Origin: Aliamphritea spongicola
GTDB lineage: Bacteria > Pseudomonadota > Gammaproteobacteria > Pseudomonadales > Balneatricaceae
Length of the DNA stretch: 64,000 bases
Direction of reading: 5' to 3'
NCBI GenBank assembly: GCA_024347235.1
Contig: AP025283.1
Location: 4,030,001 to 4,094,000, forward strand
Under the pieces are notes generated by a model. That model ran no database searches. It was not told where the DNA came from and was given only the letters and a program-made list of their open reading frames with translations. How positions within the stretch are numbered: position 1 is the stretch's first letter; every line of letters starts with the position of its first letter. The translations under genes and the position numbers were made by a program. This document shows, piece after piece, positions 32,713 to 43,032 of this stretch.

Positions 32713-34033
32713 ATGTGGCAGGAATTTCTCGCACTCAGCTCCGACACCCTGTCTCTGGCAGTCGGCATCGCGATCATTTTCTCCCTGTATGTGGGTATCA
32801 GCGGCTTCTGTTACATGGCGTTCAGCCTGGTATCACAGTTCCGCCCGCAGCATGCAGACTTCACCAGCCGTAAAACCGTCACCTTTGGTGATGAAAGTGC
32901 GGTTACCGCCAACCGGGTCGCCTCGGTATTAGCCGTGATCACCATCTTCCTGATCTGGGGCGTGTTTACCGGCTCTAAAATCGTACCGTTACATGTTCCC
33001 GGTCCGTTCAGCGGTAATACCAGCTTCACCTATACAGCCGAAAATGCCAACGGCGAAAACGCAGTGGCGACGGTACATGTACAGGTAAAGATGCGGAGAC
33101 CCCTGAGCAGAATTTCAACCTGAATACCGCGCAGGGATTCGCCAACGATGATCAGCTTGTCGTACCGGTATCCCGCAGCAAGCTGATCAAGGCCCAGAAA
33201 AACGATGAAGGTGGCGATCAGCCAGGTTACAAAGTGACCCATGTGAATAACCAGCCCATCAGCCCGGGTATCACTCTGAATGTGGACCATGGCACGGTAC
33301 GCATGACGAACAAGGGCAGCCTGTCGTTTACACCGAATGCCGGCTGGCAGATGGAAGCCATCTGGCTGCCAGCACCGGAAGCGGTGGTTGAAAAATCGTC
33401 AGCATTGCAATGGAAGGCTACCAGAATGTCAGCCTGGCACAGAACGTCGGCTGGTCTATGACCCGGGTTGTCATCGGCTTCCTGCTGGGCTGCCTGTTTG
33501 GTATCCCACTGGGCTTCGCGATGGGGCTGAATGGCTGGCTGCGAGGCTGGTTCGATCCGATTGTTGAGTTTATGCGTCCGGTGCCGCCACTGGCGCTGAT
33601 TCCGCTGGTGATTATCTGGTTCGGTATCTGGGAACAGGGCAAGATCAGCCTGCTGTTCCTGGCATCCCTGTGGATCATGACCATTGCCGCCCGTGCCGGT
33701 GTCTCCGGGGTGAACATCACCAAAGTACATGCAGCTTACTCGCTGGGTGCCTCCAAACGTCAGGTTCTGACCAAGGTCATCCTGCCTAACTCGTTACCGG
33801 AAATCTTCACCGGTGCCCGGGTCGCCATGGGGGTTTGCTGGGGAACAGTGGTTGCTGCTGAGCTGGTTGCCGCTGAGAAAGGTGCCGGTAAGATGATCAT
33901 CGCCGCATCCAAATTCCAGCAGACAGACATCGTCATCATGGGCATCGTTATTATCGGCATCATCGGTTACAGCATCGAAATCCTGATGCGTAAAGCCGAA
34001 GACCGTCTGGTGCCATGGAAAGGTAAGAGCTAA
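32713..34033 (+). CDS. ABC transporter permease with cadherin-like periplasmic insert, two frameshifts
   Basis: About 440 residues, far longer than the usual 250-280 of TauC/SsuC permeases. Two N-terminal helices (SLAVGIAIIFSLYVGISGF and VASVLAVITIFLIWGVFTG) are followed by about 130 extracytoplasmic residues with cadherin-like patterns: GNTSFTYTAENANGENAVAT, VHVQVKDAE, then DHGTVRMTNKGSLSFTPNAG. The standard BPD_transp_1 core follows (MTRVVIGFLLGCLFGIPLGF, PVPPLALIPLVIIWFGI) with the EAA loop AYSLGASKRQVLTKVILPNS that docks on the ATPase. Breaks near 33092 and 33395, one A each. Last gene of the transporter. Confidence 0.85.
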
Positions 34034-34072
34034 CGGGCAAACAAGCCTGTGGATTAAAAGTTGCCAATGGGT

Positions 34073-34102
34073 AAAGGGGTTCTGCTATGCAGGCCCCTTT
34101 TT
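34073..34102 (+). terminator. Terminator of the Tau-type transporter genes
   Basis: AAAGGGG (34073-34079) and CCCCTTT (34094-34100) followed by further T's, 40 bases after the permease stop. Confidence 0.7.
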
Positions 34103-34140
34103 ATGCCCGCGCTTTTATACCCGTACTTTTATACCCGCAT

Positions 34141-35067
34141 TCAGGCCTGCGGATACTGGCCGAAAGTGTCCAGTAACCAGTCTTTGACGATGAGAGCGTC
34201 ATCACTGAGCAGCACCTTATCGCTGTATACCACGTACATATGCCGGCTGGCTGGCAATGGCTTCGCTAACAAACTTATCAACTCGCCACTGGCAAGCTCC
34301 CGCCCAATCAGTGAACTTTCCAGCAGACCAATCCCCACATGGTGTCGCACGGCATCCAGTACGTTAACACTGGTATTACAGTGGTAGGCCCGCTCCCGGT
34401 CCGGGTTAATCCCCAGCAGGGGATACACTTTGTGCCAGTCCGGCTGCTGCTGGTTATAAATCAGGCAGCAATCAACGCTGGCAGAAACCGGCTGCTGATC
34501 ACCTGCTCCTTCAGCCACCTGCTGCAGCCTATCCTCCAGCCGGGGATGGCTCGCCAGATATTCAGCCGAGCACACCGGCATAAGGCATACATCCTGTAAT
34601 TTCTCACATACCAGACCAGAGACAAGCGTACTTAAATGCCGCACTGCTAGTTCATTATTTTCACCACTGAGTGTTTCCGGTAACACTGAGACATTCGTTT
34701 GCAATTCCAACTGGGGATAACGTCTGAAAAACGCCGCTAACTCCGGCGCAAAACACTGCTGGGCAAACCCCGGCGGTAAAGCCAGTTTAACCTGACGTCG
34801 CCCGGACTGACGGAAATAGAGTGGCTGACCCCAGCAATTCATTCAGCTGAGAATCCACCCGTTTAAAGTAATCCTCCCCATCCGGGTCAGGCGAATCACC
34901 CGGGTACCCCGTTCAAACAGCGCCGCACCAAGCCAGCGCTCCAGAAGCCTTACCTGCTGGCTGACCGCACCAGGGGTAACCGATAATTCTTCAGCCGCCG
35001 CTTTAAAACTCATATGGCGGGCAGCCACACAGAAATAATGAATGGCTTTAATCGGCGCAGTATTCAT
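34141..35067 (-). CDS. LysR-type regulator, frameshifted
   Basis: About 308-residue regulator. Helix-turn-helix: FCVAARHMSFKAAAEELSV, TPGAVSQQVRLLERWLGAAL, FERGTRVIRLT. After two breaks (near 34885 and 34825) that hide GEDYFKRVDSQLNELLGSA, the effector domain runs VKLALPPGFAQQCFAPELAA to LLDTFGQYPQA, with the conserved GIGLLESSLIGRELASGEL. Convergent with the transporter and divergent from an MFS gene (114 bases), which is its likely target. Confidence 0.85.
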
Positions 35068-35181
35068 AAGAGAGATTTTCTATTCTATATCAGGGCTATT
35101 AATCGTTTGTCAGAATTACATCTTTACGTCAGGATAGCCAGCAACTCAATCCAAACATCAGATTCAGGAACGTCTTAAGCA

Positions 35182-36392
35182 ATGAACCGGATTCTCTCCA
35201 GCCCTTGGTTTGTGGTCGCTGCAGCCGCAATCATACTGGCCGTTAACATGGGTATTCGCCAGACCACCGGAATCATGCTGCCGGAAATCAGTCTGGATCT
35301 GAGCCTCCCGGGCTGAGCTTTCTTTGGTTTTGCCATACAAAATCTGCTCTGGGGTGCCGTTGCACCGTTCGCCGGATTACTGGCAGAACGCTACGGTCTG
35401 TTCCGTGTGATGTCGGTTGGCGCACTGCTCTATGCCGCCGGTATGGTACTGGCGGCACTGGCCAGCAGTGGCTGGATGTTCTTTGCAGGCAATGCCCTAC
35501 TGATCGGCGTCGGTGTAGGCGCCACGACTTACCCGCTGGCTCTTGCAGCGGTGGGAAAACGTTTCGCGGAGCATAACCGTACATTGGCATTGGGCATCGC
35601 CAGTGCCGGTGGTTCGCTGGGGCAGTTTCTCTACGCCTTTGCTTTGGGGCAAATAGATGCCGCCTTCAACTGGTCAGAAATTTTTCTGATTTTTGCCAGC
35701 AGTATCATACTGATTGTGCTGTTTTCCCGTGCTCTGTTACCCCCAAAACAGGCTGATACATCCACATCCGCACCTGCTGCTCAGCAGATCGACTGGCGCA
35801 GTATCGGGGCAGCTTTCAAAGTACGGGATTATCAGTTACTGAACCTTGGCTTCTTTGTCTGCGGCTTTCACATTGCCTTTTGTCCGTACATATGTCGGGG
35901 ATTGTGGCGTACTGCGGCCTGCCGGCATCAGTTGCTTCAGAATCTATTGCGCTGATCGGACTGGCAAACGTTGCCGGTGTCATTCTGGCGGGCTGGGCAG
36001 GTGACCGCTGGCATAAACCCTGGCTACTGTCTCTGATCTACTGGCTGCGAGCCTGTCTGATTATGTTGCTGTTAGTAGTACCGGCCAGTGAAACGCTGTT
36101 CTATGTTTTCTCGGTTATCATGGGCGTGTTGTGGTTATCCACGGTGCCACTGACCAGTGGCACCGTAGCAAGAATCTTTGGCCCGAAAAATCTCGCCTCC
36201 CTGTTTGGCTTTGTGATGTTCAGCCATCAGATCGGGGCTTTCTTTGGCAGTTGGTGGGGCGGGCTTATCTTTGACGCCACAGGCTCATACGACCTGGCGC
36301 TGATCATCAGTGCGGCACTGGGATTATTCGCCGCCTTTGTACATCTGCCGATCACTCCTGCACGTTTACAGAAATACCGGCCGGCGACCTGA
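35182..36392 (+). CDS. MFS transporter, two frameshifts
   Basis: About 404-residue twelve-helix major facilitator. Start ATG 35182 (MNRILSSPWFVVAAAAIILA). The loop 2-3 motif reads GLLAERYGLFRVM, preceded by NLLWGAVAPFAG; the second half includes GLANVAGVILAGWAGDRWHK and MFSHQIGAFFGSWWGGLIFD, which resembles the oxalate/monocarboxylate branch of the superfamily. Breaks near 35310 and 35885. Divergent from LysR, the usual layout for a regulated uptake gene. Substrate not determined. Confidence 0.85.
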
Positions 36393-36493
36393 TCGCCGGC
36401 TACTTTCACTCGTACCACTTAAAGGGACAAATGAAATTTTTCCCGGGCCAAAGGTCACATCTACACTGCCTGTATATCTCTGCCGGAAAAACT

Positions 36494-36980
36494 ATGCGTC
36501 AGCTACTCATCCTTACTTCTGTTTTCCTCCTTAGTGCCTGCATGAACACTCAGCCACCGCAACCGCAAACCCGGGTTCACGCCGTAACTTACTCCCCGAT
36601 GCACTGGCAATGTCGGCCCGTTCAATGCTTAACGGTGAAATTCGCGCCCTGAACCGGCACCTCGAAAACATCTACTACACCGCGGAACAGCCGGAAGCAC
36701 CGGTGAGCATCAAGGTTACGGCCCTGAAACGTGAAGAAGACTGGAAGCTGGGCTATCAGCCCGTTAGCTGGATCGTTCGGGGTACCGCCAACGTACTTGC
36801 CCGGGCGGACGACGCAATCTCCTATCAGACTCACCTGTGGGTAACTGTCAGTAACGGCGTTAAAAGCCGGGACTATTACATTGAAGGTGGCCATTTCACC
36901 AAACAGGAAAAAGCTTTTACGGGAAAGACTTTCCGGCACTGGCAGAAGAGCTTCAGGAAGCAATTGATGATGACTTTTGA
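36494..36980 (+). CDS. Small lipoprotein of unknown function, frameshifted
   Basis: About 162-residue predicted lipoprotein starting at ATG 36494 with a lipobox LLSAC (cysteine at residue 16). With one C added near 36598 the frame continues DALAMSARSMLNGEIRALNR, IKVTALKREEDWKLGYQPVS and RADDAISYQTHLWVTVSNGV; a second break near 36920 leads to KDFPALAEELQEAIDDDF and the stop at 36978-36980. No recognised domain. Stands alone before the parDE locus. Confidence 0.65.
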
Positions 36981-37045
36981 TACTACCCGTCCCGGCCAGA
37001 TTCAGTTTGCTTCAGCCCCTCATCATTTGACTTTCCCACGCCTCA

Positions 37046-37072
37046 ATACCAATATCCGGTATATATTGGTAT
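37046..37072. promoter_or_regulatory. Palindromic operator of parDE
   Basis: ATACCAATAT (37046-37055) and ATATTGGTAT (37063-37072) are perfect 10-bp arms around a seven-base spacer, ending 12 bases before the parD start. Position and symmetry fit the autoregulatory operator of ParD-type ribbon-helix-helix antitoxins. Confidence 0.7.
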
Positions 37073-37084
37073 AGGGATACCGCT

Positions 37085-37317
37085 ATGACTAAAAACACTA
37101 GCATTACGCTCGGCGAACATTTCGACAGTTTTATCGCTCACCAGATTGAAAATGGCAGGTATAACTCCGCCAGTGAAGTGGTTCGGGCAGGTTTACGGAT
37201 TCTAGAAGAAAGAGAGCAAAAATCGAAGTATTACGCAGTCTGCTGAAAAACGGAGAAGAAAGCGGAATTGCGGACTACGAATATGAGTCACTGATGAAGG
37301 AACTGGACGCAGAGTAA
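37085..37317 (+). CDS. parD: ParD-family antitoxin, one frameshift
   Basis: About 77-residue ribbon-helix-helix antitoxin of a type II toxin-antitoxin pair; it neutralises ParE and represses its own promoter. Start ATG 37085 gives [20 protein letters not shown], then [20 protein letters not shown], the ParD signature. One A is missing in the run near 37220; restoring it gives [17 protein letters not shown] and the end MKELDAE at 37317. Both halves are short, so the gene is easily overlooked. Seven bases separate it from parE. Confidence 0.85.
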
Positions 37318-37324
37318 AATATCT

Positions 37325-37624
37325 ATGTCAGACTTTGTTCTAACGGAACTAGCCAAAGCTGATCTAAAAGACATTGCCCGTTATACAGAAAAACACTGGG
37401 GACGCAGGCAGAGGCTTAACTATCTTAAACAACTGGATGAAGCATTCAGGCTGTTAGCATCCGCTCCTGAAACGGGAACCGATATCCATTTTATCCGGGA
37501 GGGTTACCGTAAAGACCGTATCAACCGGCATATCATTTTCTACCGGATAATACCCATGCGCCGGTTACTTATCGTCAGAATACTTCACCAACGCATGGAC
37601 ATCGGTAACAGGCTGAAAAACTAA
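37325..37624 (+). CDS. parE: ParE-family toxin
   Basis: Intact 99-residue RelE/ParE-superfamily toxin; ParE proteins poison DNA gyrase. It reads FVLTELAKADLKDIARYTEK, HWGRRQRLNYLKQLDEAFRL and, near the end, GYRKDRINRHIIFYRI, all typical of ParE. Second gene of the parDE operon. Its 3' end overlaps the convergent nitrilase gene by four bases. The plain target (gyrase) is family knowledge and not shown here. Confidence 0.9.
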   Translation: MSDFVLTELAKADLKDIARYTEKHWGRRQRLNYLKQLDEAFRLLASAPETGTDIHFIREGYRKDRINRHIIFYRIIPMRRLLIVRILHQRMDIGNRLKN

Positions 37625-38529
37625 ATCCCAGCCGCCCCATTTTCCTGGCTCACCAAAGCTTTCAGCAACTGCTTATCCCAGTCCCGGTGGTTAAGTACCT
37701 GACCATCTTTACGCACTGCTGCCAACCGGTCAAAATCCAGCTCTGCATAGACCCACTGCGGCTTATCTACCGGGCCTATACTGAGAATACCGTCATCAGG
37801 GAATCCACGGTCAATTGGCGTGTAGACCGCTGCTGCACCGTGGTTTTCATCCACCGCAGGGGACCACTCCGCTTCGCCCAGGGTTGCTGCCTGTACCACA
37901 TAACACTGATTCTCCAGCGCCCGGGCACGGCAGCCGGTCTGTACCCGATAATAGCCCGCCATGGTGTCGGTGCAGGAAGGTACCAGAATCAGTTCCGCAC
38001 CGGCTTCAACCTGCTGACGGGCCAGCAGCGGGAATTCACTGTCGAAACAGATGTTAATACCCACCTTCGCGAACGGCAGATTAAAAACTTTCAGCTCATT
38101 GCCCGGTGAAATCTGCCAGTGTTCATCTTCAAAGCGGGTCATGATCTGTTTGTCCTGAAAGCCGATTTCTCCCTCCGGGCCAAACAGGTAAGCCCGGTTC
38201 AGGTAACCGCTTCCCGTTTCATCCACGACCGGAAACGTGCCCGGCTGAATATATACCTGATGCTGTGCTGCCAGTTCCGCATACAGTTGGCAGAAATCAT
38301 CATGGAGATCCTGATAGGCCACCAACTGATCACTGATGTTCTGCCGCAGTGGCTCAGCAAACAATGAAGTCAGTTCCATACAGGCATATTCAGGAAACAC
38401 CAGCAACTGAGCACCGTATTCAAGGGCCTCTTCTACCCAGCAAATCACCTTCTCACGGTAGGTGTCAAAGCTTTCGAAGTAACCAATATCGTATTGTGCA
38501 GTGGCAATGTTGACGGAACGTGTTGTCAT
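37621..38529 (-). CDS. Carbon-nitrogen hydrolase (nitrilase superfamily)
   Basis: Intact 302-residue cytosolic amidohydrolase. The catalytic triad is clear: Glu47 in LVFPEYACM, Lys127 in FQDKQIMTRFE, Cys161 in GINICFDSEFPLLA. It starts four bases after the stop of a GNAT acetyltransferase on the same strand; in many bacteria these two activities are joined in one polypeptide or operon, suggesting action on an amide or N-acyl compound. Third gene of an NTF2-like/GNAT/nitrilase operon. Substrate unknown. Confidence 0.92.
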   Translation of the reverse strand: MTTRSVNIATAQYDIGYFESFDTYREKVICWVEEALEYGAQLLVFPEYACMELTSLFAEPLRQNISDQLVAYQDLHDDFCQLYAELAAQHQVYIQPGTFPVVDETGSGYLNRAYLFGPEGEIGFQDKQIMTRFEDEHWQISPGNELKVFNLPFAKVGINICFDSEFPLLARQQVEAGAELILVPSCTDTMAGYYRVQTGCRARALENQCYVVQAATLGEAEWSPAVDENHGAAAVYTPIDRGFPDDGILSIGPVDKPQWVYAELDFDRLAAVRKDGQVLNHRDWDKQLLKALVSQENGAAGI

Positions 38530-38532
38530 TTT

Positions 38533-39140
38533 TCAGAGGTCTCCTGCTGGCATTTGCCGCATCCAGAACTGCATAGGTTTGGCGGTTTCTTCCGGCTGAT
38601 CCACATCCTGCCAGCTGAACTCAGTGGTCAGCCCTCCAGCCTGCGTAAAACCCCGTTTTTGCCAGAAACGGTCAAGCGGCTGGTAATCTGCCGGGCGTAA
38701 AGGATGGGTTTCCGGCCGCTGTACCGCACAGAAGGTCAGCCAGTCAAAATCCCCGGTTTCCCGGGCATGGGCGATCCGCTGGTCAAAGAAGGCGACGCCG
38801 ATCCCCGCCCCCGGTAAGACGGTTGCAGGACAGACTCGGCGCAGTAAAAAATTTTATCCACCGGGTAACCGGCCTCTTCAAAAGGCCGGCGGAATTCTTC
38901 GCACTCAGCAGCCAGCGGCAGGCCGGTAGAAGCACCGACAACCTGCTCGCCATCACGGGCGATCACCACCACGGCGCCAGGGCTGTCCACATAGGTCTGC
39001 AGATATTCCGCTTCATAGGCTTCGTTGCCTTCATACAGGTAAGGAAATGCCCGGAATACTTCTATACGAAGTGCCGCAACTGCCGGAATAAATTGCTGTA
39101 ACGCCGCACCCCTGTACCGCTCAATGGTCAGTTCTGCCAT
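38533..39140 (-). CDS. GNAT-family N-acetyltransferase, one frameshift
   Basis: About 203-residue acetyl-CoA-dependent acyltransferase. MAELTIERYRGAALQQFIPA opening, VVVIARDGEQVVGASTGLPL, then the acetyl-CoA loop VLQPSYRGRGIGVAFF (the second half is read after a break near 38800). The repaired C-terminus includes GDFDWLTFCAVQRPETHPLR and PLDRFWQKRGF and ends MRQMPAGDL at 38533. Directly upstream of the nitrilase gene with a four-base gap, so the two are coupled. Confidence 0.87.
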
Positions 39141-39173
39141 GCCTGTCTGAACTCCTGAAACCGGAAAGAAAAA

Positions 39174-39574
39174 TTATGCACTTACCTGAGCAATCCAGTC
39201 TTCCAGATTGTAATAATTACTGATGCGGTCAACCTTACCGTCTTTGATTTCAAAAACGCGCCGGCAGGCAACACATACTTCTGCCCGTTTGCAGCCGGTA
39301 AGCCTTCATCAGTGCTCAGGTATTCCCCGTGTACCACAAACTCAGCAGCCGCCCGGCTGCCATCGGCTGAGACCATGACGACAATATCCGTCAGTTGCTC
39401 TTTGTAGTGAGCATTCATCTTATCCATAAAACGTGCAAAGGCCTCTTTGCCCACTTCTGTGCCACCCTGATTAATACCATGACGCACATCGTCGGTCAGT
39501 AACGCCAGAAACGCATCCATATCGCCACGGTTGAACGCCCCGTAATAGGCTTCGATCAGTGCCTGGGTCTGCAT
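39174..39574 (-). CDS. NTF2-like (SnoaL/ketosteroid-isomerase fold) protein, one frameshift
   Basis: About 133-residue cone-fold protein. MQTQALIEAYYGAFNRGDMD, LLTDDVRHGINQGGTEVG and AAAEFVVHGEYLSTDEGLPA fit SnoaL-like proteins; after a break near 39258 it continues FFEIKDGKVDRISNYYNLED and ends WIAQVSA. Probably the first gene of an operon with the GNAT and nitrilase genes. Divergent from a LysR-type gene. Enzymatic role not determinable. Confidence 0.82.
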
Positions 39575-39744
39575 CTTTTATACTCCTGTCGGAAAGTAAT
39601 TTACCTTGTTGCCGGTTACTCTAATGATTTCCACTGCAGACACCATACCCTGATGCGACATGGGTCAGTATCTGAACATTAACCACTTGATCCACATGGC
39701 TAAACTGCTAATCTCAGGGAAAAATCAGTGACCAGAATACAACT

Positions 39745-40617
39745 ATGCGTGCACTTCCTCCCTGAATGCCCTGCGGGTATTCGAAGCAGCCGGTAAACAA
39801 CTGAGCTTTACCCAGGCCGCACACGTTCTTAACGTAACGCAGGGAGCCGTCAGCCGGCAGATAAAACAGCTGGAAGACTATCTCGGTGTGCCACTGTTTA
39901 TTCGCCTGCATCATCGTCTGGAACTCACCGATGCCGGCCGCCAGCTACTGACCAAGCTAGAGCAGTCATTCAACCTGATGGAAGGTGCGGTACAGGAACT
40001 GCGGGATCCGAACCAGCGCCAGAAACTGAATATTCTCGTTCCCCTACTTACGCCACCCGCTGGCTTGCCCCCGCCTGAGCGATTTCCATCACCGTTTCCG
40101 GGAACTGGAACTGTCGGTACAGGATCAGGCTAACGACCAGATCATCTTCGACTGCCAGATCCGCTTCGGCCAGACCGCCCGCCCCCAGCATTACAGCGAG
40201 CTGCTGGTACTGGAACAGCATATTCCGGTGTGTGCACCACCTCTGCTGGAACAGGCCCGGCACCTGGAACAGGAAAACCATAACCTTTGCATATCCTCCA
40301 TCAGGGCAAACGCCTGCCGGTCTGGGATAACTGGCTGCAGGCTGCCGGCCTACTGGACCGGATTGATCCCGCCCGGGGTATGGAATTCAGCACACTGGAT
40401 CAGGTGATCAATGCTGTAAAGGCGGCGCAGGCTTCGCCATCATCGATAAACAGATGATCAGTCACGAACTGGCCGATGGCAGCCTGATTCAGTTCAGCGA
40501 TGTCGAAGTATCCGGCCCGGCCGGTTACTGGCTGGATATCGTCAATGACCGGCAGGGACTGGCCAAAGTCATTCATTTTACCGACTGGCTCAGGAAGCAA
40601 CGCTGGCTATTTCTTAA
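39745..40617 (+). CDS. LysR-type regulator (GcvA-like), many frameshifts
   Basis: About 292-residue regulator. With one C added near 39761 the start reads MRALPPLNALRVFEAAGKQL, then TQAAHVLNVTQGAVSRQIKQ and FIRLHHRLELTDAGRQLL. The effector part is broken near 40055, 40080, 40295 and 40430 but keeps DQANDQIIFDCQIRFG, the GcvA-type pocket strand, and VNDRQGLAKVIHFTDW. I place the stop at 40615-40617, assuming one G is missing near 40589; without that the frame would run to 40711. Divergent from the NTF2/GNAT/nitrilase operon, its likely target. Confidence 0.75.
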
Positions 40618-40707
40618 TCAATCGGAAGGGTGTATCCTGCGCGGCACTTATAGCTTAACTGACACCTTAAGCTGCATCTTAGCAGCCAGCCGGAAGACCA
40701 TACGCCT

Positions 40708-41522
40708 GTGACACTAATCGCCAGCCTGCCCTGGTATGACCTGAGCACCAGCCACTCGCAGCTAGATGATTTCTGGCGGACGGCCCGTGCCTGTCTGGCT
40801 GAACATCTGGCAGAAGGCTGTGAGCTGTTACCTCTTCAGCTGGACCGCAAAACGCCACTGGAAACCCAGTGGCAAAGCCCGCAACTGCTGATCAGCCAGT
40901 GCTGCGGCCCGGACTTGTTTACACCGCACGCCGGTGAACTGATGCCGGTTGCCCGGCCAGTATTCAGCGACCTTGACTGCCAGCCGGGAAACTATTTCAG
41001 CCACATTGTCACGGCGGCTTCACCGCGGTCCGGTAATCGTCTGGTAGTCAATTCACCCAGCTCCCGCTCCGGCTGTAATGCGCTACTGGAATGGTTTGCT
41101 GCGCAGGGCTGGCAGGCAGATCAGTACCTGATCAGCGGCTCACATGAAGCCAGCCTGCAGCTGATCCGCGATGGCCTGGCAGACTATGCCGCCATTGACG
41201 CCCATTCATGGAACCTGCTCAGTCAGTCGGATACCGACAACGGCATTGTCATTATTGACCGCAGCAGCGAAGCACCGGCCCCTCCTTATGTTACCCACAG
41301 GCAAGGCAAAGTATCCGCCGACCTGCTGTGCACGGCGCTCAGCCAGGCAGTAGCCTTGCATGGCGATTCACTTGGCATCGCCGGCATTCTGCCTACCGCT
41401 ACCGACGTGTATCGCAGTATGCGCACCCCGGCTGCGACCGGCTGGCGCTGCAGCGCCCCCTTGCTAGCCACCCTGTCGTGCAAGCAGACGATAGCCTGCC
41501 CTGGCAGATTTCCTGCTCCTGA
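40708..41522 (+). CDS. PhnD-like binding-fold protein without signal peptide, one frameshift
   Basis: About 271-residue protein of the PhnD/SsuA/transferrin-fold group, starting at GTG 40708 (VTLIASLPWYDLSTSHSQLD). Family features: LLISQCCGPDLFTPHAGEL, RLVVNSPSSRSGCNALLEWF and GLADYAAIDAHSWNLLSQ, where a phosphonate or similar ligand binds in true PhnD. There is no signal peptide and no adjacent permease or ATPase, as is common for this cytoplasmic-looking subgroup. A break near 41430 moves the end to RLALQRPLASHPVVQ and the stop at 41522. Function unknown. Confidence 0.75.
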
Positions 41523-41588
41523 GCCTGCAGGCGACTATTATTAACAGCATCAGTTCTTAACGACCTCCGCCGTATAAGGAGAAGCTGT

Positions 41589-42023
41589 ATGCTGCACATT
41601 GAAAACGTTAATCATATTGGTATTCGTATCCGCGACAAATCCCGCTCAGTTCACTTTTATGAACAGCTGGGATTTCAGTTCATGACCGATACCGGCTTTG
41701 ATGAAGGCCATCCGGTGGTGATGCGTCACCCCAGCGGCGTGGTACTCAACCTGCTGGGGGCACCTGAAATCAGTGGCGACTGCAATATTCTGATGGACCT
41801 GCCGGAAAAATATACCGGCATTACACATATCGCCCTGACTGTCAGCTCCCTCAGCGAAGCCCGGCAATTCATGGAAACCAATAACATTGCCATCACAGGC
41901 AGTTTTGAAATCCCCCATATGGAGGCGATTTTCATCCGTGATCCGGACGGCAACGTGATTGAACTGGATGACTTTGTGGATAATCAGACTACCGGTACTG
42001 GCGGCTTCGACCAGCACGTATAG
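41589..42023 (+). CDS. VOC-family (glyoxalase/dioxygenase-fold) protein
   Basis: Intact 144-residue protein of the vicinal-oxygen-chelate superfamily. It begins IENVNHIGIRIRDKSRSVHF with YEQLGFQF, and the second module has GITHIALTVSSLSEARQF and IFIRDPDGNVIELDDF; the metal-ligand positions H (NHIGI), H (THIAL) and E (VIELDD) are present. An AAGGAG site lies 7-8 bases before the ATG. Could be a lyase, an isomerase or a resistance protein; neighbours do not decide. Confidence 0.88.
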   Translation: MLHIENVNHIGIRIRDKSRSVHFYEQLGFQFMTDTGFDEGHPVVMRHPSGVVLNLLGAPEISGDCNILMDLPEKYTGITHIALTVSSLSEARQFMETNNIAITGSFEIPHMEAIFIRDPDGNVIELDDFVDNQTTGTGGFDQHV

Positions 42024-42043
42024 CACGTCATCAATACCTGAAA

Positions 42044-43032
42044 CTAAGCCGTGAGCGTGTTTCTTGCCAGCTGCATTAATGACAGTGATGTCACGCGCTC
42101 CACCGGTATTGTGTCGATTCGCTTTTCAGATTCCGTCGGAAATACACACCATGAGTCATCACTGTTCTGATACCAGTTCGTGAGGGTATGGTAAGGCGAC
42201 CGGCACTGATCCGGGTGAATTTGCCATCCCCAGATCATGATCATCGGTACCTTCATCATCTGGAAAATATGACACGGGCCACAATCATTAGAGAGGGTTA
42301 AGGCTGATGCACTGGCCAGATCAATCAGTTCATTGACGGATGGAGACAAAACGATTTCGTAAGGATACTCCGCCAACAGCTGTTCAACCTGCCCGGCTTT
42401 CTGAGCTTCCTGCGGGCCTAATACAACACAAATCCTGCTGATATTCTCTGCATCATCAAAGACCTGCTTCGCCGCCTCACAGTAGTTTTCAACCGGCCAG
42501 ACTTTAAACTCTCCCGCACCGCCTCCCGGCACCAGTGTCAGCGTACTTTTTCTTCCGGCGCTTCGCGGCCTAACGCTTTAATGATCGTGGTATCAAAATC
42601 GGTGCCTAATGCTGCATTCGCAAGCGCCAGATTATCCAGCGCTATATATTGCTTACCTTTATCCACAAGCATGTGCCGGGTATAAAGCCCGAGTTTATCG
42701 ATGAGCCCTGAATCACTGAATGCGTATTTACGTTTAATCCCGGAAGCCAGTACCGCAAGGTGGATTCTCTCTGAACCGGAATAGACATTGAATACAGTAT
42801 CGAAGCTTCCATTCCTCAGACTGCGAAGCACTTTCATAAAATGCCAGTGCTGGTAGTTAATCAGAGCATCTGCAACGCCGGCATCCACTAACACCCGACT
42901 GTTGCCGGAACGGGTATACACGGTGATATGCGCATCCGGATACTGCTTCCTGATCGCATACAGCATGGGAATCTGAGTGGTGATATTGCCGAACTGCTCA
43001 CGGTTAGGCACAAATACCGCAACATTTTTCAT
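42044..43032 (-). CDS. Glycosyltransferase family 9 (heptosyltransferase-like), one frameshift
   Basis: About 329-residue cytoplasmic-face sugar transferase related to the lipopolysaccharide heptosyltransferases. N-terminal half: GNITTQIPMLYAIRKQYPDA, ITVYTRSGNSRVLVDAGVAD and VFNVYSGSERIHL; after a break near 42540 the C-terminal half has VPGGGAGEFKVWP, ICVVLGPQEAQKAGQ and LTLSNDCGPCHIFQMMKVP, in place of the usual SGPMHLA pattern. The N-terminal GD motif is atypical, so the donor may not be heptose. No other cell-envelope genes are nearby. Confidence 0.82.
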
